The notes under the pieces: generated by a model
The model's input: the letters and a program-made list of their open reading frames with translations, nothing else
Told to the model about the DNA's origin: nothing
Databases searched by the model: none
Assembly: GCA_050743625.1 (NCBI GenBank)
Contig: JBOGED010000124.1
Coordinates: forward strand, 1-5,365
Reading direction: 5' to 3'
Source: JBOGED01 sp050743625
GTDB taxonomy: Bacteria > Actinomycetota > Nitriliruptoria > Euzebyales > Egibacteraceae
DNA: 5,365 bases
In this document: piece after piece, positions 1 through 5,365 of the stretch
Layout: each line of letters begins with the position of its first letter
Position numbering within the stretch: the stretch's first letter is position 1
Program-made: the position numbers and the translations under genes

Positions 1-267
1 CGGGATCGCCTCCCTGGGCGGCTCGGCCATGACGAGCACGCTCGCGTCTATCCCTGCGGCACGGAGCTCAAGCCCCTCCTCGACGAGCGCGACCGCCAAC
101 CAGTCCGCGCCGCCAGCCAGCGCCGCACGCGCGACCGGCACCATGCCGTGGCCGTACCCGTCCGCCTTTACCACGGCCATGAGCTTGGGCGCGGCGGCCT
201 GCCGTTTCAACGCCGCGACGTTCGCCGCGATCGCGCCAAGATCGACCTCCGCCCAGGTCGGCCGCAC
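1..267 (-). CDS. alr: Alanine racemase, N-terminal part (cut by window edge)
   Basis: Pyridoxal-phosphate enzyme that interconverts L- and D-alanine in the cytoplasm, supplying D-Ala for the peptidoglycan stem peptide. Only the first 89 codons are present; the gene runs off the left edge. The start reads RPTWAEVDLGAIAANV, the usual opening of actinobacterial Alr, followed by AVVKADGYGHG. The lysine in that motif (residue 34 from the start chosen here) is the family's PLP Schiff-base lysine. The LVEEGLELRAAG and VLVMAEPP stretches match the first part of the TIM-barrel domain. Two in-frame GTG starts exist, at 273 and 267. I chose 267 because a GGAGG at 275-279 lies 7 nt upstream of it but only 1 nt from the other. 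The gene begins 2 nt after the nnr stop, so the two are almost certainly co-transcribed and probably translationally coupled. The catalytic tyrosine and C-terminal domain lie outside the window. Identity is secure; the start is fairly secure. Confidence 0.95.
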   Translation of the reverse strand, partial: MRPTWAEVDLGAIAANVAALKRQAAAPKLMAVVKADGYGHGMVPVARAALAGGADWLAVALVEEGLELRAAGIDASVLVMAEPPREAIP

Positions 268-269
268 CG

Positions 270-1781
270 TCACCCCTCCCCGCCGAGCCGGGAGAGCACG
301 TCAGGGACCGCGGCGGCAACGTCGAGCGCCGTCACGGGCCTAGCTGTGAGCTTGCCCTGCGCGGCCTCCCCCGCGGCGCCGTGCAGCCAGACGGCGGCGG
401 CGGCGGACTCGGGCTCGGGACGCTGCGCGACCAGGGTGGCGGTCATCCCGGTGAGCACGTCTCCCGTGCCGCCGGTGGCGAGCGCGACGCTGCCCGTGGG
501 GTTCACCCAGACACGACCGTCTGGCGCCCCGATCATCGTCCCGGGCCCCTTGGCGACCAGCACGACGCCCCAGGACTTCGCCTTCTCGGGCACCACGGTG
601 ACCCGCTGTCCCCACACACCATGCCCACTGGAACCGATCAAGCGCGCGAACTCACGCGCGTGAGGGGTCAACGTGAGCAGCCCCGCCGCATGGTCCGCTA
701 GCGCGTCGCCGTCGTGGCGGAACGCGTTGATCCCATCCGCGTCCAGGACGGTCGGCACGTCGACCTCACGGACGATCCGGCGCACCAGGCTGGCGGCATC
801 CTCGCCATGCCCGAGACCCGGCCCCACCGCGAGCGCGTCGGCGCCCTCCAGCCGGCTCGCGAGCACCTCGAACGCGGCGCTGGGATCCTCGAGGTCGATC
901 CTGGCGGTAAGCGCCTCCGGGACGGCCGCGGTGACCAGGTCGGGGTCCCCGGTCACGACCGTCACGAGCCCCGCTCCCAGCGCGAATGCCCCCCGAGCGG
1001 CCAGGATGGCCGCCCCCGCCATTCCGGGCGAGCCGGCGAGCACGACCACGACCCCACGGGTCCGCTTGTGTCCCTCGGGTGGCGCCGGAGGGACGAGCGT
1101 CGCGATCTCGGCGCCCTCCAGCACTTGCGCCGCCGGCTCGTCTTCCTCGGCGTCGTAGGTATCCAGCTCGCCCAGCATAAGCTCGCCGCAGTACGACCGG
1201 GCTGGCGACAGCCACAGCCCACGCTTATGCGCACCGAGTGTCACGGTCAGGTCCGCCCGCACCGCGATGCCAGGTACCCGACCCGTGTCGGCGTCTACCC
1301 CGCTCGGGATGTCGCAGGCGACGACAGGCAGCCCCGCCCGTGCGCGCAAGGTCTCGATCACCTCACGATAAGGAGCGCGTGGCTCGCCGCTCGCCCCCGT
1401 TCCGAGGAGGCAGTCGACCGCGACGTCCGCACCGTCGAGAGCGGCTTCGGCGCTGCCTGCCAGCCGGCCGCCAGCGGCGCGGTACGCGCGCAGCTCGCGG
1501 GCCCCGTCCTCTCCCAGCGCCCGCTTCCCTTGCGCGAGATAGACGACCGGCGCGGCCCCGGCATCGAGCAGACGGCGACCCGCCGCGATCCCGTCCCCGC
1601 CGTTGTTCCCCTTGCCCGCCAGGATGCCCACGCGGAGCCCGTACCCGCGCCCCGCCAGCCGCAGGACTCCGCGCGCGAGATGCCCCGCCGCCCGGTCCAT
1701 CAGCGCCTCGGGCGCCACCCCGCGCCGGTAGGCGCGGTCGTCCATCGCACGGACCTGAGACGGCGCAAAGAGCGGGATCAC
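270..1781 (-). CDS. nnr: Bifunctional NAD(P)HX epimerase / ADP-dependent NAD(P)HX dehydratase
   Basis: Metabolite-repair enzyme of 503 aa. The N-terminal YjeF_N domain epimerises R- and S-NAD(P)HX, the hydrated damaged cofactors; the C-terminal ribokinase-like domain dehydrates S-NAD(P)HX back to NAD(P)H using a nucleotide. Epimerase half, about residues 1-215: AGKGNNGGDG (55-64), DCLLGTG (123-129) and DIPSGVDADTG (157-167), the standard Rossmann-type motifs. Dehydratase half, about 225-500: LAGSPGMAGAAILAARGA (248-265), AVGPGLG (318-324), VLDADGIN (345-352), TPHAREF (372-378), VAKGPGTMI (409-417) and GGTGDVLTGM (437-446), where the Asp of GTGD is the family's catalytic-site residue. Length is normal for the fused form. 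The start is GTG; in-frame MIPLFAPSQVRAMD resembles the usual N-terminus. An AGGA lies 7 nt upstream, but the same bases also form a possible -10 box. The gene follows the protease after 130 bp and is followed 2 nt later by alr, its common neighbour in actinomycetes. No key motif looks lost. Confidence 0.97.
   Translation of the reverse strand: MIPLFAPSQVRAMDDRAYRRGVAPEALMDRAAGHLARGVLRLAGRGYGLRVGILAGKGNNGGDGIAAGRRLLDAGAAPVVYLAQGKRALGEDGARELRAYRAAGGRLAGSAEAALDGADVAVDCLLGTGASGEPRAPYREVIETLRARAGLPVVACDIPSGVDADTGRVPGIAVRADLTVTLGAHKRGLWLSPARSYCGELMLGELDTYDAEEDEPAAQVLEGAEIATLVPPAPPEGHKRTRGVVVVLAGSPGMAGAAILAARGAFALGAGLVTVVTGDPDLVTAAVPEALTARIDLEDPSAAFEVLASRLEGADALAVGPGLGHGEDAASLVRRIVREVDVPTVLDADGINAFRHDGDALADHAAGLLTLTPHAREFARLIGSSGHGVWGQRVTVVPEKAKSWGVVLVAKGPGTMIGAPDGRVWVNPTGSVALATGGTGDVLTGMTATLVAQRPEPESAAAAVWLHGAAGEAAQGKLTARPVTALDVAAAVPDVLSRLGGEG
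275..279 (-). promoter_or_regulatory. Shine-Dalgarno site of alr inside the nnr 3' end
   Basis: Minus-strand GGAGG lies within the last codons of nnr, 7 nt before the GTG at 267. It decides between the two possible alr starts: the GTG at 273, which overlaps the nnr TGA, would have only 1 nt of spacing. Overlap of this site with the upstream reading frame fits translational coupling of nnr and alr. Confidence 0.7.
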
Positions 1782-1787
1782 GCCGTA

Positions 1788-1793
1788 ATCCTA
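1788..1793 (-). promoter_or_regulatory. Candidate -10 box (TAGGAT) for leaderless nnr-alr transcription, or an RBS
   Basis: Minus-strand TAGGAT is followed by exactly six bases (TACGGC) and then the GTG start of nnr. TANNNT at this distance would put the transcription start on the first base of the start codon, the arrangement of leaderless mRNAs common in actinobacteria. No good -35 lies 17-18 bp upstream. The overlapping AGGA could instead act as a Shine-Dalgarno with 7-nt spacing, so the role is unresolved. Confidence 0.35.
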
Positions 1794-1861
1794 GATGCAC
1801 GGATCGCACGGAGACGTGAGCGCAAGACGCCGACGGCTGCACGCTCGACACCTCACCGCTC

Positions 1862-1891
1862 CAAACCCAAGGCCTTCAAACCAAAGGCCTT
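1862..1891. repeat. Tandem 15-bp direct repeat, two copies with one mismatch
   Basis: Plus-strand CAAACCCAAGGCCTT (1862-1876) is followed immediately by CAAACCAAAGGCCTT (1877-1891). The copies differ only at their seventh base. They lie in the noncoding gap between the protease stop and nnr. Each ends in the 8-bp palindrome AAGGCCTT. A local duplication or an insertion scar are both possible. Confidence 0.75.
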
Positions 1892-1903
1892 CCCCTAGCG
1901 GGG
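1869..1903 (-). terminator. Possible hairpin(s) after the protease gene, no U tract
   Basis: AAGGCCTT at 1869-1876 and at 1884-1891 can pair as an 8-bp stem around a 7-nt loop. Directly beside it, CCCC (1892-1895) and GGGG (1900-1903) form a second small stem around TAGC. Together they begin 9 nt after the protease stop, a normal place for a terminator. No T-run follows on either strand, so this is not a canonical intrinsic terminator. It could be a weak or U-less terminator, an mRNA 3'-end stabiliser, or chance structure from the tandem repeat. Confidence 0.35.
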
Positions 1904-1911
1904 CCTCGGTC

Positions 1912-2964
1912 CTACTCGGTGATGATCTCGGCGCCCGTCGCGTCTTCGACGCGGTACAGCTTCACGTAGACGGCCTCTTGGCACCGTGCGTCCGGGTCGA
2001 ACACGCTGACCAGCGCGCCTGTGAAGATGCCCATCGCCTTGGAGCCGTCGAACACAGGTGCGCCGCTGTCTCCCGGGACACCGCACATCCCGTCGTCGAC
2101 CAGCACGACGTCACGAAGGCCGTTGAGGACGTCGGTATAGGCGCCGTCGAGGATCCGCCCGCACTTGAAGCCGCTGAAGAACCCGGAGATGCAGGATCGG
2201 CTGCCCTCTTCGTAGCCGGAGCGAGGCTCGCGGCTCGTGATCTCGTGCCTCGGCTCCGCGCTGCTGAGGTAGATCCAGCCGCGCGACCCGCTGGGATAAG
2301 AGGCTGCCTTCTCAGCGAACAGGCCGTCCGTGTCAAGCCTTCGCACACTGCGCTCGACCGTGCCGTAGAACCTGGCGTCCTCCGGAGGGTCCCCGATCGG
2401 GTCTCCGATGAACACGTCGGCGCCGGTGGGGGCACAGTGGCCGGCGCTGAGGAACCCGTCTTCCCCGTTCTGGGTGGCGCCGAATCCGGTCGTGCATTGG
2501 CCTCTGGTGGAGAACCAGCTCAGTCCCCCACGCATCGGTTCCTCGACGCAATCTGCTGGCGTGCACACCAGCGGCTTGAAGTGATGCTTGCGGGCTGGCG
2601 CGAACTCGATCTTGCCGAGGTCAAGGCCCACGCGGCTCAGCTCCGCCCGCGCTTGGTCCGCCGAGTCGACGTACGCGACGAGGCGATCCGCCCGTAACGA
2701 CCACGCGTGGACACTCGTCCGCGCGGGCTGTGCGGTGGCCAGCTCATAGAGCTGCTGGTCGACCGCCAGCAACTCATCAAGGCGAGGCTCCTGAGGGACG
2801 GGTGCCGCCCGTCCTGGAGTGCCGAGCAGCGCAAGAATCATCAGCATCGCCGCACACGCGACCGCGCTTCGGGAGAGTGCGCCGACCCCGACGTGTCGAC
2901 AGCGCCCAGGCGTGGATCCGCAGCCCTCGCTGGGGGCCCGCAGCGCAAAAACAGACCGCACCAT
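1912..2964 (-). CDS. Secreted S1-family serine protease (streptogrisin / alpha-lytic-like)
   Basis: Chymotrypsin-fold endopeptidase of 350 aa, predicted to be exported as a pre-pro-enzyme. Residues 1-53 look like a signal peptide with a long Arg-containing n-region, a hydrophobic core at about 34-48 (AVACAAMLMILALLG) and possible cleavage near GRA-AP (51-55). Residues about 55-140 resemble a pro-region. The catalytic domain shows FLSAGHCA with His176, an Asp in RRLDTDGLFA (Asp211 or Asp213; I favour 213 by spacing to the usual D-x-A-hydrophobic pattern), and GDSGAPVF with Ser300. Cysteines 157/177, 258/268 and 294/328 sit where alpha-lytic protease has its three disulfides; an extra pair, 134/139, lies at the pro/mature boundary. 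The next in-frame ATG after 2964 is codon 40, which would remove the charged n-region, so 2964 is the better start; AAGGG lies 9 nt upstream. It is flanked by acpS and nnr, an odd place for an exported protease. Codons such as AGA, AGG, CTT, GCA and TAT appear more often than in neighbouring genes, hinting at separate origin. The substrate is unknown. Confidence 0.9.
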   Translation of the reverse strand: MVRSVFALRAPSEGCGSTPGRCRHVGVGALSRSAVACAAMLMILALLGTPGRAAPVPQEPRLDELLAVDQQLYELATAQPARTSVHAWSLRADRLVAYVDSADQARAELSRVGLDLGKIEFAPARKHHFKPLVCTPADCVEEPMRGGLSWFSTRGQCTTGFGATQNGEDGFLSAGHCAPTGADVFIGDPIGDPPEDARFYGTVERSVRRLDTDGLFAEKAASYPSGSRGWIYLSSAEPRHEITSREPRSGYEEGSRSCISGFFSGFKCGRILDGAYTDVLNGLRDVVLVDDGMCGVPGDSGAPVFDGSKAMGIFTGALVSVFDPDARCQEAVYVKLYRVEDATGAEIITE

Positions 2965-3027
2965 TTATTACCGCCCTTTAACTCGAGCCCCCAACGAGGG
3001 GACTTCATTGCCCGTATGTAGGGGGCC

Positions 3028-3057
3028 AAGCTAGGCGTTTCAGGGTGAAACGGTCAA
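3028..3057 (-). promoter_or_regulatory. Candidate promoter of the protease gene
   Basis: On the minus strand TTGACC (3057-3052) and TAGCTT (3033-3028) are separated by 18 bp, resembling a housekeeping actinobacterial promoter. Transcription would start near 3021, leaving a leader of about 57 nt before the ATG at 2964. That leader contains a small CCCC/GGGG stem (2989-3001). The surrounding gap is visibly AT-richer than the coding DNA. Inference from pattern only. Confidence 0.55.
3036..3052. promoter_or_regulatory. Perfect 17-bp inverted repeat in the promoter spacer, candidate operator
   Basis: CGTTTC (3036-3041) and GAAACG (3047-3052) are perfect inverted copies around AGGGT on the plus strand. 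The repeat fills the spacer between the candidate -35 and -10 boxes and touches the last base of the -35. A dimeric regulator bound here would block RNA polymerase, so an operator for the protease gene is the natural reading. The regulator is not in the window and no known operator consensus is recognised. Confidence 0.4.
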
Positions 3058-3078
3058 GCGTTTTCTTTCAGTCATTTC

Positions 3079-3101
3079 GGTAATTCGAACTCGGTATTAC
3101 C
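3079..3101. repeat. 6-bp inverted repeat overlapping the acpS stop codon
   Basis: GGTAAT (3079-3084) and ATTACC (3096-3101) are inverted copies separated by 11 bp. One arm covers the TAA stop of acpS. It could form a weak hairpin at the end of the glmS-acpS transcript or be a binding site upstream of the protease promoter, but there is no T-run after it and the arms are AT-rich and short. Chance is quite possible. Confidence 0.25.
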
Positions 3102-3483
3102 CACGGCCCTCGGCCACGGCGTTCGCGACGGCGACGTTACGGCTCGTTGACAGCGACACATGGACACGGTCGATACCGAGACGAGCGGTATATTCTGCCG
3201 CATCGCGATGCAAGAACGCCACTGGACGCCCGGACGACTGGCGTGTCACCTCGATATCGCGGAACCCGAAGCCCCGCACTCCACTCCCCAATGCCTTCGC
3301 CACCGCCTCTTTCGCCGCGAACCGCGCGGCCAAGCCAGGCACGCGCATCCGACCATCACTCAAACGGCAGTCGGCGAGCTCCCGCGCGGTGAACAGCCGC
3401 TCCATCAGGCGGGGCGTGCGGGCGAGCGCCACCTCCATCCGCTCGATCTCGACGGCGTCGACGCCGATGCCGAGGATGCCCAT
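3097..3483 (-). CDS. acpS: Holo-[acyl-carrier-protein] synthase
   Basis: Transfers the 4'-phosphopantetheine arm from coenzyme A to the serine of acyl carrier protein, activating it for fatty acid (and, in actinomycetes, some polyketide) synthesis. It is a small cytoplasmic enzyme, usually trimeric; 128 aa is a normal length. GIGVDAVEIERM (5-16) carries the Mg-binding Asp9, and RFAAKEAVAKALG (54-66) carries the second metal ligand Glu59 and the CoA-side Lys58. The C-terminus HVSLSTSRNVAVA (108-120) is the last conserved strand. In many family members SLS is followed by His; here it is Thr113. The ATG start gives the standard N-terminus and has GAGG 4 nt upstream. It begins 21 nt after the glmS stop with no terminator visible between them, so the two genes probably share a transcript. 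Confidence 0.96.
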   Translation of the reverse strand: MGILGIGVDAVEIERMEVALARTPRLMERLFTARELADCRLSDGRMRVPGLAARFAAKEAVAKALGSGVRGFGFRDIEVTRQSSGRPVAFLHRDAAEYTARLGIDRVHVSLSTSRNVAVANAVAEGRG

Positions 3484-3504
3484 ACAGCCTCAGTGGCCCG
3501 GTCG

Positions 3505-5340
<1,836 letters not shown>

Positions 5341-5347
5341 GGACTTG

Positions 5348-5353
5348 ATCGTA
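5348..5353 (-). promoter_or_regulatory. Possible -10 box (TACGAT) for leaderless glmS transcription
   Basis: Minus-strand TACGAT fits the TANNNT pattern and ends 7 nt before the glmS ATG, which itself lacks an obvious Shine-Dalgarno. This would place a transcription start on or next to the start codon. The matching -35 region falls outside the window, so it cannot be judged. Confidence 0.25.
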
Positions 5354-5365
5354 TCTGTGTGGAGG

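Noticed and set aside
29..663. Plus-strand open frames opposite alr and the end of nnr
   Set aside because: Composition-driven frames rich in Ala, Arg, Ser and Pro; the minus strand carries clear Alr and Nnr motifs.
714..1898. 394-codon open frame on the plus strand opposite nnr
   Set aside because: Shadow of nnr: Arg/Pro-rich low-information translation, no ribosome site or family motif.
1795..2697. 300-codon open frame on the plus strand opposite the protease
   Set aside because: Shadow of the protease gene, whose His/Asp/Ser residues and cysteine pattern on the minus strand are convincing.
2892..2902. TGTCGACA palindrome in the 5' part of the protease gene
   Set aside because: Short self-complementary word inside coding sequence, expected by chance in GC-rich DNA and not linked to any promoter.
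3484..3504. Promoter or terminator between glmS and acpS
   Set aside because: The gap is 21 nt and contains only a GAGG ribosome site; no hairpin or promoter boxes are visible.
5341..5365. glmS ribozyme/riboswitch upstream of glmS
   Set aside because: Only 25 nt precede the start codon in the window and they show no ribozyme core. That element is mainly known from Firmicutes.

Overview
This window looks like a chromosomal stretch of a high-GC actinomycete. The sequence is strongly GC-rich, codon third positions are mostly G or C, GTG starts are used, and the gene set glmS - acpS - nnr - alr on one strand matches the cell-envelope/housekeeping cluster I know from Streptomyces and relatives. 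I cannot name the genus from the sequence; a Streptosporangiales-type actinomycete is a guess.

Layout, read along the minus strand, which carries every gene I can support: (1) glmS, complete, glucosamine-6-phosphate synthase (5340 to 3505); (2) acpS, holo-[acyl-carrier-protein] synthase (3483 to 3097), 21 nt after glmS and probably in the same transcript; (3) an AT-richer gap (3096 to 2965) holding a good promoter candidate with a perfect 17-bp inverted repeat inside its spacer; (4) a secreted streptogrisin/alpha-lytic-like S1 serine protease (2964 to 1912); (5) a 130-bp gap with a tandem 15-bp repeat that can fold as a hairpin, then a TAGGAT element six bases before the next start; (6) nnr, the bifunctional NAD(P)HX epimerase/dehydratase (1781 to 270); (7) the first 89 codons of alr, alanine racemase (267 to the window edge), tightly coupled to nnr.

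How the genes relate: GlmS makes glucosamine-6-phosphate for UDP-GlcNAc and peptidoglycan, Alr makes D-alanine for the peptide stem, AcpS activates acyl carrier proteins for fatty acid and polyketide synthesis, and Nnr repairs damaged NAD(P)H. The exported protease is the outlier. It sits between acpS and nnr, has its own promoter candidate, uses a looser codon set than its neighbours, and is followed by a small repeat. The simplest reading is an accessory gene inserted into an otherwise conserved housekeeping cluster. That would force the downstream nnr-alr pair to use read-through or its own promoter, for which there is a candidate.

I see no RNA gene, CRISPR array, transposase, integrase or phage feature, and no real gene on the plus strand. 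The window is mostly ordinary; the interest lies in the protease insertion and the short regulatory structures around it.
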